A stretch of DNA of 64,000 nt from Ostreococcus lucimarinus CCE9901 (Eukaryota > Chlorophyta > Mamiellophyceae > Mamiellales > Bathycoccaceae). A program made the translations under genes and the position numbers. Where the stretch lies: contig NC_009368.1 of assembly GCF_000092065.1 (NCBI RefSeq), positions 644,928-708,927 of the forward strand, in the 5' to 3' direction. The notes under the pieces were generated by a model. That model saw only the letters and a program-made list of their open reading frames with translations. It did not search any database and was not told the origin of the DNA. Positions 18,829-28,187 of the stretch are shown here, one piece after another (position 1 is the stretch's first letter; every line of letters begins with the position of its first letter).

Positions 18829-20733
18829 ATGCGTCGTTTCATGCGCGACGCCTCGCGCTTAGAGCGCGACGCCAAGGCTGAGCACGATTTTTATCATTCA
18901 TTAATCAGTCAGTTGCAGACGGAATTGGAAGACGCGAAACACTCGAGCGAATTACTGCGCGCCGAGCTCGATCGCGCGCGCGAGGGACGGTCGCGAGACG
19001 TCGCATCTTCGTCCGCGACGACGCCGAGCGGCGACGCGACGAACGCGAGGGAGACGACGACGGTGGGGGTGGAAAGGGAGACGCGAGGGGAGGACGAGGC
19101 GACGCGAGACGCGAAAGCGGAGGAGACGGAGCGGGAATTGATCGCGTTGCGCGCGAAAGTCGCAGCGTTGAGCGCGCAAAGCGAAAAAAGTGAGAGTGAT
19201 GCGAATGATGACGCGGAACGCGCGCGGATGGTGGAGGAGTTGGATGAGATGCGAGAACACATGCGAACGGCGACGGCGAGCGCGCATCGAGCGAACGCCG
19301 AGGTGAACGCGGTGGCGCATCAAAATCGGACGTTGATGGAAAAAGAACGACGACGCGCGAACGCGGCAGAGGCGAGAATAAAAGAACTCATGGATCTCAT
19401 GGAACAGCAGGTAAATGGTGAGGACGCGGCGATGCGTAAGCGCGCGGAGGCGTTAGAGGAAGCGTTGACAACGTCGACGAGCGAAGTCGAGACGCTTCGC
19501 TCGGAGAACGAGGAACTAGAGGTGCGGTTGCGAGCCGTGATCGAGCGCTTGGATGCGATTGAGTCATCCGTGGATGTGAGTGAGTCATCCGCGCTCGCGG
19601 TGGTGGTGGAGGAGAAGGAACGCGCGATGATGGGTCGGGCGTACGCCGACGAAGCGGCGACTTCGCTTCGACGCTCGGCGCTCGAGGCGCGAGCGGCGGC
19701 GAACGCGTTTCGCGCTCGCCTGTACCCCGACGGTGATCCTGAAAGTGACGATGCGCGAATGTTGGTGATCGTACACGCCGTGCTCGAGGGACATCCGTTT
19801 GACGACGCGAGTCGCGACGTCACAAACGCCGTTCGAGCACGTCTGCGATCGCACGGGGAAGAACGACTGGTGATTCTCGTGAGCGAAAATCTGTGCGATT
19901 TGATTCCAGACGACGCCGTGAACGCGCCGATGAGCTTAGGCGCCAAAATCTCTCTGCGAGACGTCGAAAATACGACGAACCGACGACCCGCGACGTTGCG
20001 CATAACGTATGCGTTCGACGTGCGCGATTCGCAAACAGGCGATGTCGTCAAGGGCGACGAGCGAATGATCACCATTCCCGTCGGCGCCGCCGGGACTCCG
20101 CACGCGTTCGCCATGCAAAGCGTATGGCTCGAAGCCGCGTGCACCGGCATAGAAGACGCTCTCAAAGCGTCTTATTCGCGATTGAGAGACGCCGAAAGCA
20201 CGGCGAGCGCTGCCAAAGTACGCGCCATCGCGTTGCAAGGCGAAGCCGCGCGAATGCGTCACCATGGAGGCAGTTCGGCTCGAGCACAAGCTCTCGAGCG
20301 ACGAGAACTCGAGATTGAAAGGCGCGAGGCCCAACTCAACGCCGAGGTCGTGGAAATCGAAGGCATGGTTGCGCGCGCGCGGGAAGAAGCCGAAGCCATG
20401 CGCCGCGAGGCGAACCGCATCGTCGCCGACGCCTCGGCGAGTCTCCGCGTCAAGGATGACGAAATCGAACGCCTGCGCGCGCTACAATCGTCCGTCACTC
20501 GCGCGCAAAACCGGTCGAAATCTTGGCGTCGAGAGACCGCCGCCGCGCGTTTAACCGCCGCCGCCGACGACGACGCTTCCAACGCTCGAAGACTCGCCGC
20601 CGCCGGCAACCATCGCGCCGCGGCGTCCTCTTTAGAAAACGCCGAGCGTCGTCTCGCGAGAATCACCGCCGCGTGCGTCGCCAAATCTACCGCTCGAGCG
20701 TTGGCGCCCGTAGACAACGTAAACTTGATGTAA
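18829..20733 (+). CDS. Long coiled-coil protein of unknown function
   Basis: The ATG at 18829 (MRRFMRDASRLERDAKAEHD) gives 634 residues. Heptad-like patterns with abundant Glu, Ala, Arg and Leu run over about 1-270 and 430-600. Between them (about 300-420) lies a more globular part, including YPDGDPESDDARMLVIVHAV and LRITYAFDVRDSQTGDV, where repeated hydrophobic strands suggest a folded domain. There is no signal peptide or membrane segment. I do not recognise the family; a structural or cytoskeleton-associated role is a guess from the coiled coils alone. The next gene starts 49 bp downstream on the same strand. Confidence 0.75.
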   Translation: MRRFMRDASRLERDAKAEHDFYHSLISQLQTELEDAKHSSELLRAELDRAREGRSRDVASSSATTPSGDATNARETTTVGVERETRGEDEATRDAKAEETERELIALRAKVAALSAQSEKSESDANDDAERARMVEELDEMREHMRTATASAHRANAEVNAVAHQNRTLMEKERRRANAAEARIKELMDLMEQQVNGEDAAMRKRAEALEEALTTSTSEVETLRSENEELEVRLRAVIERLDAIESSVDVSESSALAVVVEEKERAMMGRAYADEAATSLRRSALEARAAANAFRARLYPDGDPESDDARMLVIVHAVLEGHPFDDASRDVTNAVRARLRSHGEERLVILVSENLCDLIPDDAVNAPMSLGAKISLRDVENTTNRRPATLRITYAFDVRDSQTGDVVKGDERMITIPVGAAGTPHAFAMQSVWLEAACTGIEDALKASYSRLRDAESTASAAKVRAIALQGEAARMRHHGGSSARAQALERRELEIERREAQLNAEVVEIEGMVARAREEAEAMRREANRIVADASASLRVKDDEIERLRALQSSVTRAQNRSKSWRRETAAARLTAAADDDASNARRLAAAGNHRAAASSLENAERRLARITAACVAKSTARALAPVDNVNLM

Positions 20734-20782
20734 ATCGACGTCCGCGCCTCGCCGCGCGTCACACCTCGCCGCGCCGCGCGGC

Positions 20783-21220
20783 ATGGACAAGTACTACCCC
20801 GACCCAGACGCGCCGCTCCGACCGCCGCCGCCGTCGCAGCCGACGCAGCCGCACGCCGGCGCCACCGTCGCGCACGGTGATCCCGCTCGAACGACCGTCG
20901 TCGTCTTACCGAGCGCGTACGCGCCGCAGACGCCGCAGCCGTCGGTGCCGAGTCAACAGATACCGACGGGTTTGCCGGTCGGTCAGGCGCGGCCGGCGTA
21001 CTTGGGAGCGACGCGAGGGCACGAGCGACAAATCGTGAGCTGCGAGCGATGCGGACACAGCGGTCCCGCGGACGTGGTCAAGGTCAGAGGGGCGGCGAGC
21101 TGCTTCGCGGCCATCGTGACGTTTGGGATATCCGCGTGCCTTTGCGGAGACGCGTTCTCGGATACGTATCACCACTGCGCGAATTGCTCGGCGGTGTTAG
21201 CGTTCGCGAAATTAGCGTAG
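20783..21220 (+). CDS. LITAF-domain-like membrane-associated zinc protein
   Basis: This 145-residue protein has a Pro-rich N-terminal half (1-80) with PPPPSQP and PxxP motifs. The C-terminal half shows the LITAF pattern: Cys87 and Cys90 (CERCGH), a hydrophobic stretch of about 20 residues (about 103-125, AASCFAAIVTFGISACLCG) and a second pair, Cys132 and Cys135 (HCANC). In LITAF/SIMPLE and plant relatives the four Cys bind zinc while the hydrophobic part dips into the cytosolic face of endosomal or plasma membranes, and Pro-rich motifs bind trafficking factors. The domain is shortened, so I keep the word like. Confidence 0.72.
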   Translation: MDKYYPDPDAPLRPPPPSQPTQPHAGATVAHGDPARTTVVVLPSAYAPQTPQPSVPSQQIPTGLPVGQARPAYLGATRGHERQIVSCERCGHSGPADVVKVRGAASCFAAIVTFGISACLCGDAFSDTYHHCANCSAVLAFAKLA

Positions 21221-21288
21221 ACGATGCGATGCGTGGATGACGCGCGCGCGCGATGTAAATAATGTTCGATTCCTGTGTCGCCGCGGGA

Positions 21289-23049
21289 CTAAAATCCAAA
21301 GAAGGAGCCGAGCGTCGACGGGGGCGCGTTTTTCGCCTTGAGCGCCTCGTGCTCGAGCGCGAGCTCGCGAAGTTTGGTCTCGAGCGCGGTCTTCGCGGCG
21401 GTTTCCGTCTCCACGACGGATTCGAGGTCCTTGATCTTCTTCTTGAACGCGGCGGACGAGCCGGTGCCGAGTAGAGCGCCGAATAATCCCCCAGAGTCCT
21501 CGGCTTCGAGCTCGGCGAGCGCGGTCGAGAGCGACTCCACTTCTTTCTTCAGCTTCTCGTTTTGCGAGCGAAGTGTCGTCATCGATGCGTCTGTGGAGGC
21601 GGCGTGCTTCGCTTGAAGCGTCGTGTTTTGCGCCGTGACCTCCTCGATGAGTTTTTGATATTCGCTCTCGTTCTTCTCGTACGATTCCAACGCGGCTTTC
21701 AGCTCGGATTCCAAATCGCGCACGCGGGATTCCAAATTCTTTGCTCGAGTCTCGCTCTCGAGCGTCGAAGCCTCGGTCGATTTCGCCAACGCAGTCTTCA
21801 CGCGCTCGAGCTCGCTCGTGAGCGCGGCGACGCGCGCCGTCGATTCTCGCTCAGCCTTGGCCGAAGCCGCGAGCGCAGCGACGGTTTTCTCGAGTTCTCC
21901 TTCCAAACGCGCAATCGTCGTCACACGCGCTTCGTTTTCGGCGCTTACGCGCGCCATCTCGTCACGCAGCTCTTTATGGCTCTGCTCCAGTTCGTGCTCG
22001 CGCTCGTCAAAGCTCGTGTTTAACGCTTTCTCTTTCATCAGCACAGCAGCATTTTGCTCTCTCGCCGCAGCGGACATTTCCTTGGTCGCGATGTCGAGCG
22101 CGGCGGTGACTTCAGCGACGCGCACTTCGAGCTCCTTGATTCGTATCTTCGCTGTGCGCTCTGACGTCTTTGCATCGGTGAGTTCTTGCACCAAGTTGTG
22201 CTGAATCGTCGTCTGCTGTGCGATTTGCGACGATAAGGTGTTGCTCTGCGACGAGCGATGGGCGTCGAAATCCGCGCGCGCCTTGCTGAGCTGTGTCTTG
22301 AGCTCGTCAATCTCTGAAACGTGCGCAGCGACTTTGGCATCGAAATCGCGCTTAGCATCGCTCACCGCACGTTCGATCTGCGTCACGCGATCTATTTCGC
22401 TCGAGTTTGCCGCTTCCGCAAGTCGATGAGATTCCTCGCGCGCGACGCGCAACGCCTCGACGGCTTCATCGCGCGCCTTTCTCGCAGCGTCCAACTCTTC
22501 GCGCAAACGTAACGCGCTCTCTCGCGTATCCGCAAGATCTCTTTCGTACCGCGCCGTCATCGTCTGTCGAGATCGCACCAAGGCATCGTCGTTCCCCGCC
22601 GACGGACGCGGCTTCAACGGCGACGTCGACGCCGACGTTCCCGCCTCGCTCTCTTTACTCGCCCTCTCCAGCTTCTCCCTCAAATCATCCAACCGCTCGT
22701 TCAAATCCGTCGTCTCCTTTTTCAATCGCTCCGTCTTCGCCCTGTGCGTCGCCCGCTCCTCCTCCGCCCGTCGTCCGAACGCCTTCGTCGGCGACGGCGA
22801 CGCCGACCCTCGCGCCGACCGCGTCCCCAACGGTTCATACATCGCCCTTCGCGTCCGCTCGTGCGATCGTCCCGCGTCCCGCCGCCGCGTCAACTCTTCG
22901 CTAAGCAACCGTCGGCTCGCCATCACCTTGGCCCGCAGCGCCTCCGCGCGTCGCAACGCTTCGAGTCGTTCGTGCTCGAGCCACATCATCGAGTTTTGCG
23001 CAACATTCGTCGTTCGCGCGGCTCCGTGCGGCGCCGATTCGAGCGCCAT
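21289..23049 (-). CDS. Long coiled-coil protein of unknown function
   Basis: The frame encodes 586 residues. After a short start (MALESAPHGAARTTN) and a Ser/Pro-rich segment with SPSPTK (a possible proline-directed phosphorylation site, about 80-90), nearly all of residues 100-580 form heptad repeats of Glu, Lys, Ala and Leu. A break near residue 520 (GGLFGALLGTGSSAAF) separates the last coil. The protein ends STLGSFFGF. No nuclear signal, motor or membrane segment was seen. Shared low-complexity coils prevent a family call. It is tail-to-tail with the LITAF-like gene, 68 bp apart. Confidence 0.75.
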   Translation of the reverse strand: MALESAPHGAARTTNVAQNSMMWLEHERLEALRRAEALRAKVMASRRLLSEELTRRRDAGRSHERTRRAMYEPLGTRSARGSASPSPTKAFGRRAEEERATHRAKTERLKKETTDLNERLDDLREKLERASKESEAGTSASTSPLKPRPSAGNDDALVRSRQTMTARYERDLADTRESALRLREELDAARKARDEAVEALRVAREESHRLAEAANSSEIDRVTQIERAVSDAKRDFDAKVAAHVSEIDELKTQLSKARADFDAHRSSQSNTLSSQIAQQTTIQHNLVQELTDAKTSERTAKIRIKELEVRVAEVTAALDIATKEMSAAAREQNAAVLMKEKALNTSFDEREHELEQSHKELRDEMARVSAENEARVTTIARLEGELEKTVAALAASAKAERESTARVAALTSELERVKTALAKSTEASTLESETRAKNLESRVRDLESELKAALESYEKNESEYQKLIEEVTAQNTTLQAKHAASTDASMTTLRSQNEKLKKEVESLSTALAELEAEDSGGLFGALLGTGSSAAFKKKIKDLESVVETETAAKTALETKLRELALEHEALKAKNAPPSTLGSFFGF

Positions 23050-23285
23050 CGCGTCGCGCGCGCGCGCGCGCTTCGCGACTGTGTCGCGTGAAGCGCACGC
23101 GGCGTTCGAGGTGCGCTCGAGCGCTCGGCGCGAGCGAACGCGGGCGAATGTGACGCCGTCGGAATTAAGTTCCCCCGTCGGTTGGGAAACAAATCGACGT
23201 TTTGGGATCGAGCCGACAAAAATAGCAACGCGCCACTCGGCGACGCGCGCGCGGGCGATCGACGACGCGAAGAGCGCGAGAAACG

Positions 23286-24035
23286 ATGAGAAACGCGGCG
23301 ACGGATTTAAACGCGTCGCGGGCGAAGGCGACGACGCAACCGCGACGCGTGCGAACGCGGTTTCGACAAAAGTACGACGCCGGGGAGATACCGGCGCGCG
23401 TGGCGCACGGAACCGGCGCGAACGCGATCGCGTGGCGCGTCGATCCGAGCGCGCTCGACGCGAGCGCGTACTTGCCGTTGTTTATCGATGGGTTAAAGGA
23501 GACGAAGCATCCGTATCGCTTGCTCGCGGTGCGAGGCGGGATCGAGTTGACGCGCGCGTGCGGCGAACGCGCGTTGCTCGACGCCTTGCCACGGTCAGTC
23601 TTGCCGATGAAAGAAGCGCTCGGAACGGGCGACATGGCCGTGACCGCCGTCGCGCTCGAGCTCTTGCGAGAGTTCGTCAAGGTATCGCCGTCGATCGGTG
23701 AGGCTTTGGTACCGTATTACAGAAATCTGCTCCCGGCGTTGAACGCGTTGAAAGACGTCTCCGACGTCTACGTCTCTCTCGTCAACTTAACCGACTGTCG
23801 CTCCTGGCGCGAGCCTCACCGTCGTTCCCGCGTCACCGACGACGCCTCGGACGTCGCCGACGACGTCGACCGCTTTCCCTCGCGCGAAATCGTCGGCTGC
23901 GGCCGCTCCAAGCGCAACATCGGCTCTCTCGTTCGCGCCACTCTTCGCGCGCTCGAGCGTCGCGGCGGCGCCGACGCTCTGGTGAACATCAAGTACCAAA
24001 TTCCCACGTATCAGAGCTGCGTTCGCTGCGAGTGA
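23286..24035 (+). CDS. PACRG: PACRG (parkin co-regulated gene) homologue
   Basis: The 249-residue protein follows PACRG: RTRFRQKYDAGEIPARVAHG, then IAWRVDPSALDASAYLPLFI and DGLKETKHPYRLLAVRGGIE. It continues with GEALVPYYRNLLPALNALK and ends NIKYQIPTYQSC. PACRG is a component of the ciliary inner junction that links A and B tubules of the axonemal doublet and binds tubulin. Between LNALK and RNIGSLV the loop is about 55 residues instead of the usual 15-20. It could be an insertion or an unspliced intron, but no canonical donor and acceptor fit. If the host is Ostreococcus, which has no flagellum, retention is notable. Confidence 0.88.
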   Translation: MRNAATDLNASRAKATTQPRRVRTRFRQKYDAGEIPARVAHGTGANAIAWRVDPSALDASAYLPLFIDGLKETKHPYRLLAVRGGIELTRACGERALLDALPRSVLPMKEALGTGDMAVTAVALELLREFVKVSPSIGEALVPYYRNLLPALNALKDVSDVYVSLVNLTDCRSWREPHRRSRVTDDASDVADDVDRFPSREIVGCGRSKRNIGSLVRATLRALERRGGADALVNIKYQIPTYQSCVRCE

Positions 24036-24212
24036 GCGTCGACCGGGCGTCGCTCGACGCGCGCGGTCCGCCGTCGCGCGCTTACAAAATGCAAGACTGT
24101 ATACAACACGGCCAATCATCCGAACCTTTAAGCCCCCTTTAACGAGAATCGCGACGATATCGACACTTCGCGCCTCGCGCTTCGCGCCTCACGCGCGCGC
24201 GCGCGTCGATCG

Positions 24213-25247
24213 GTGACGATGCACCTCTCTCGCCCGCTCTTCGCGTCTCACGGCGCGCGCGTCGCTCGACGCGCTGAAAATCGCGGGAATGCGATCGCCG
24301 GACGCGCGCGCCCCGTCAGCACGCCGGCGGCGAACGAAACCGCGCGCGCGCGACGCGCGGCGGTCACGCGCGCGCTCAGGGACGCGGAGACGAACGCGGG
24401 AGTGCGCGATCGACGACCGGGGCTGGTGGTGATCGAAGAAGACGGAAGGATGCGCGAACGCGTGGAGGACGCGGCGAGGCGGTTGGCGCGGGAGGCGAAC
24501 GCGGTGGACGAGCACGTGCTGAACGAGGAACTCGCGGAGCGGAGAATCGCGTGTGCGGTGGAGCAGGATGACTTTGAGTCGGCGCAAAATTTAGTGGAGG
24601 AAAGGAAGCGGAAGGAACAGGAGCTGTCGCCGTCGACGGCGTTAGCGGTGGCGCTGGCGAGACGACTGCGGGAGCCGAACGCGGAGGACACGGAGGTGAT
24701 TTGCGCAGACGTCGTGCAGTTGGGTGATCGAAGGCTTGTGCCGGCGCTTTTGCGCGCGCTTTGCGTGGTGAGTGATGAACACGAGAGCGCGGCGCAAGCG
24801 ATTGAACACGCGCTTTGGATGTTGTGGCAAAAGTCTGGTAATAGTCATTACGACGCGAGGTTATTAGACGGCATTCGAGCGATGAGCATCGTGCCCGACG
24901 GGTTGCCCATGGCGCGGGATATCTTTTCAGAGATCATGGAAGCGAAGCCTGACTTCGCGGAGGCGCATAATAAACGCGCGACGGCGTTGTACTTGATGCA
25001 GCTGTACGACTTGAGCATTAAAGATTGCGACAACGTACTCAAGCTCAACCCCCAACACTTTGGCGCGCACTCGGGGAAAGGGTTGTGCTATCTCGCCTTA
25101 CATCAATATCAAAATGCCCTCGACAGTTTCGAGGCGGCGTTGAGAATCAACCCGAGGATGGTGCACGTTCGCCGGTATCGCGAATCACTCAAAACCATGA
25201 TTGATCGGGTTGAGAGTAAGCGTTTACAAGGCGGCGACTCCCCGTAG
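24213..25247 (+). CDS. TPR protein with UVR-like motif, probably plastid-targeted
   Basis: The frame gives 344 residues, or 342 if the second ATG (24219) is used. The first 60 residues are Arg/Ala-rich and fit a plastid transit peptide. At about 105-130 lies a UVR-like helical hairpin (RRIACAVEQDDFESAQNLVE). After a helical middle part, three TPR units cover about 235-335: DIFSEIMEAKPDFAEAHNKR, LYDLSIKDCDNVLKLNPQHF and YQNALDSFEAALRINPRM. Similar plant and cyanobacterial proteins are conserved but poorly characterised. A scaffold role in plastid protein turnover or photosystem assembly is only a guess. Confidence 0.72.
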   Translation: MTMHLSRPLFASHGARVARRAENRGNAIAGRARPVSTPAANETARARRAAVTRALRDAETNAGVRDRRPGLVVIEEDGRMRERVEDAARRLAREANAVDEHVLNEELAERRIACAVEQDDFESAQNLVEERKRKEQELSPSTALAVALARRLREPNAEDTEVICADVVQLGDRRLVPALLRALCVVSDEHESAAQAIEHALWMLWQKSGNSHYDARLLDGIRAMSIVPDGLPMARDIFSEIMEAKPDFAEAHNKRATALYLMQLYDLSIKDCDNVLKLNPQHFGAHSGKGLCYLALHQYQNALDSFEAALRINPRMVHVRRYRESLKTMIDRVESKRLQGGDSP

Positions 25248-25377
25248 GGTGCGACCGAAATTGATTCTTTCATTCCGATATTCTTCTTCCGAGCATGACA
25301 CGACGATACGACGACACAATAATGTACGATACCCAATTACAATAAACGAGATTTTGTATACGACATATATCTGTACT

Positions 25378-27912
25378 TTACGAAAATTCGCCGCGAGCTC
25401 TGAGCGCGGCGTACACTCGCGCTCGCGCCGCGCGGAGGGGTTCCATCTCCGCCGCAAATCGAGCGCTGTACGCGCGCTTATCTTCGCTAGATGTCGAATC
25501 ATCGCGCATGTACTCCGCGCGCGCACTCTGAAGCTCGCTTATCTTTGTCTCGATCGCGTCGTATGCTTCAGACGACGCCGTCTCACCGTCGCGCAAGGAC
25601 AAGTCTACGTACGTCGCCGAGCGTCGGCTCGGATCGTACACTTGTCCAGGAGCCTCGCCCAGGGTCAACGCTTTATAAATCGGTTTGTCTCCCGCGGAGG
25701 CACCGAGATATGTGCCGTGAACGCCAGTCCAACTCGGTGCGACCTCGCTCGTGTTTTCCTTTTCGTCCCACCAAGTCTTGACGTCTCGCGACGTGTAGAC
25801 GCCGCCGAGCGAACGGTTCGCCGTTTGATCAACGTCGACTTCATTATGTTCGGTCTGCTCCACTTCGTCGTCCTCGTCATCATCGCTGTCATCATGTGTA
25901 CTCCGTGCAACGCGCCAGACGCTCACTCGACCGCCTTCGTCACCGATGACGACCATCCACGGTGACGCGGCGGTCAGGCGCTCGCCCGATCGAAGCGAGA
26001 TCGGCGTTGGACTCCACGCCACGTGCGTCACCGCGCCGTCGCCGCTCGCGCGCCAACTGGATGTTGCTTCTAATGTATCGCTATCGTGTACGCGCAAAAA
26101 ACCATCCCGTGTGACGACAGCGACGAGGCCACCCATCGGAGAATGCGCCACTTTGACCACGGCGCCCGAGCGCACGACGTCTACGCCTCGCATCGTCGCG
26201 ATGACGCCTGAATGATCGCTGTTTTCCAAGAGAGGTTTCCCAGCCCCGCTCGGGGACGCTCGAATGGACCACACACGCAACACACCGTCATCGCAACCCG
26301 TCACGGCGACGTTACGCGAACCAGGATGAGGATGCCAGGAGAAGGACGAGATTCGGCTCGAGTGTGCGTCGTACCACTTACACAAGCGTCCGCTCACGGA
26401 GCTCCACACGAGAAGTCTGTTCAGAGATCTCGACGCGCCTTTCAACGCGGACATTGCCGTCGACGTGACGACGAGACGACCGCAGGAGAGGTAGTTCACG
26501 TCGATGATGGCGCCTGATTTCCAGCGAAGCGTGTGCAGGCACTCGCCCGCCGTCTCCGTCGCTTCTGCGACGAGATCCCACACTCGTCCATCGCCATCGA
26601 GAGAGCCGCTGGTGAGCTGCGCGCGACCACGCGTTGGATGAAACGCTAAACACGTTATCTCGCGTTTATGCGCGTTCAGTCCGGCAGGGATGACCAGCTC
26701 TAGCGTGGCGTGCGCGACGTCCCAGACGCAAATCGAGCCGTCACTCGCGCCCGCGGCAACGAACTCACCGGTACGATCAAAGTCGATCGCGGTCACGTTG
26801 ACAGACTGAGAGAATCCAACAAGTGCGTTTGTCGACGCCACTGACGCGCTTGGGGCGCCTCGTTCGGTTAAATTAAATGTCCAAATACTCACGAAACCGT
26901 TCACGCCGGCGACGACGAGCTCGCCGTCGCCTTCTGGCGACCATTTCAACTCACTCACCGCGTGAGGTAACTTTGTCGAGTACAAGCACTCACCTTGAGG
27001 AACGCTAAATAACTTCAAGTTGTTATCCTCACCGATTGTGGCGACGTACGCGTTCGTCGTTTCCGCGCCGCCGCGCTCAATATTCGTCGAAGAAGGCTTC
27101 ATCGCCAGACCGATAACGGGACCTCGATGCGCTTGCATGGACGCTACTCTGTCTTCGCGAAGCATCTTCGCCTCCACCCGCGCCAAACCCCCTATCAAAA
27201 CGCTTGAGAACTCTTCGTCGTCATCGCTTGAGGTCGCTCGATCGACGCATTCGCGATAAAGCTCGGCGGCGCGGGACCACGCGCCGAGCGCCTCGAGCGC
27301 GCGTCCCTTCAAAATCCAAGGAGGAAACCACAGAGCGCGAACGCCGATGGCGCGATCGGCATCATCACACGCTTCTCGCCAGCGATCGAGTTTGGCGTAC
27401 GCCATCCCTCGAGCGTGGTACAACTCGGCGTATTCCGCCGTTCCGTCCACTTTCGCGTACGCCGCCGCCGCCGTGTAACATTCAATCGCCTTCTCATACT
27501 CCCCAGCCTCGTACCGCGCGTCACCGATCGCCTTCAAATCTCCACCCATCGTGATCGAAGCGCCGTCTTCGCCTTGGCGTATCTCCAACGCGACCTCGAC
27601 CTCGACCTCGTCTCTTCGGCGCGCGTCTCGCTCGCGCGTCTCGTCTCCCCTCGTCCCCGACCCGAATGCCGCGGTCCCCATCGTCGCCAACGCCGCGCGT
27701 TCGCGCTCAAACTTTGTCGTTATCGTTTCGTACGCGCGCTGTATCGCGCGGAACGCCTCGACGTCGCCCCCGGGCTTATCCGGGTGGTGCGCTCGTGCGA
27801 GCGTTTTATACGCAGCCTTCACATCGCGTTCGGACGCGCCTACGTCGAGACGGAGCGCGCTGAACGCGCTCGCGAGCGCTCGGCGCGCGCGTCGACGATT
27901 GTCCGACATCAC
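25378..27912 (-). CDS. J-domain / TPR / WD40 multidomain protein
   Basis: A single open frame of 844 residues joins three domain types. A J domain fills about 15-75, with the HPD motif at 43-45 (RAHHPDKPGG), so it should stimulate an Hsp70 ATPase. TPR units occupy about 120-235 (KAIGDARYEAGEYEKAIECY). From about 250 to 650 there are at least six WD40 blades, for example GEFVAAGASDGSICVWDV and LTSGSLDGDGRVWDL. The C-terminal 190 residues contain an acidic patch and an unrecognised conserved-looking part (TSRDVKTWWDEKENTSEV). J-TPR pairs are known (DNAJC3, DNAJC7), but a WD40 propeller on the same chain is unusual. The propeller could choose clients or a complex. Confidence 0.85.
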   Translation of the reverse strand: MMSDNRRRARRALASAFSALRLDVGASERDVKAAYKTLARAHHPDKPGGDVEAFRAIQRAYETITTKFERERAALATMGTAAFGSGTRGDETRERDARRRDEVEVEVALEIRQGEDGASITMGGDLKAIGDARYEAGEYEKAIECYTAAAAYAKVDGTAEYAELYHARGMAYAKLDRWREACDDADRAIGVRALWFPPWILKGRALEALGAWSRAAELYRECVDRATSSDDDEEFSSVLIGGLARVEAKMLREDRVASMQAHRGPVIGLAMKPSSTNIERGGAETTNAYVATIGEDNNLKLFSVPQGECLYSTKLPHAVSELKWSPEGDGELVVAGVNGFVSIWTFNLTERGAPSASVASTNALVGFSQSVNVTAIDFDRTGEFVAAGASDGSICVWDVAHATLELVIPAGLNAHKREITCLAFHPTRGRAQLTSGSLDGDGRVWDLVAEATETAGECLHTLRWKSGAIIDVNYLSCGRLVVTSTAMSALKGASRSLNRLLVWSSVSGRLCKWYDAHSSRISSFSWHPHPGSRNVAVTGCDDGVLRVWSIRASPSGAGKPLLENSDHSGVIATMRGVDVVRSGAVVKVAHSPMGGLVAVVTRDGFLRVHDSDTLEATSSWRASGDGAVTHVAWSPTPISLRSGERLTAASPWMVVIGDEGGRVSVWRVARSTHDDSDDDEDDEVEQTEHNEVDVDQTANRSLGGVYTSRDVKTWWDEKENTSEVAPSWTGVHGTYLGASAGDKPIYKALTLGEAPGQVYDPSRRSATYVDLSLRDGETASSEAYDAIETKISELQSARAEYMRDDSTSSEDKRAYSARFAAEMEPLRAARARVYAALRARGEFS

Positions 27913-28187
27913 GCGCGCGACCGGTCGCCTTCGCGCGCGCCGAGGGCGTCGTGGTGTGCTCGGCGTGCTCGATGAAAAAAAGCGTTTCTGCCAGACGGAC
28001 GTTTTTTGAGCTCGAGACTCGGGGAGTGAATAAAAATGGAATTAGGGTCGATTTGTGTTATTAAAAGCGAGTCGAGTCGGTCGTCGAGAGTTTCCGTGGA
28101 GTTTCGTTCCATCGTCTTCCGTGATCGCGGTTTTCGCGAGATGAAGAAGTGCGTGGACGAGTGACGAGCGAGCTGGCGTTCGCGCGA

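Noticed and set aside
21255-21300. TGTTCGATTCCTG, resembling a tRNA T-arm
   Set aside because: No matching acceptor, D-arm or anticodon arm can be drawn around it.
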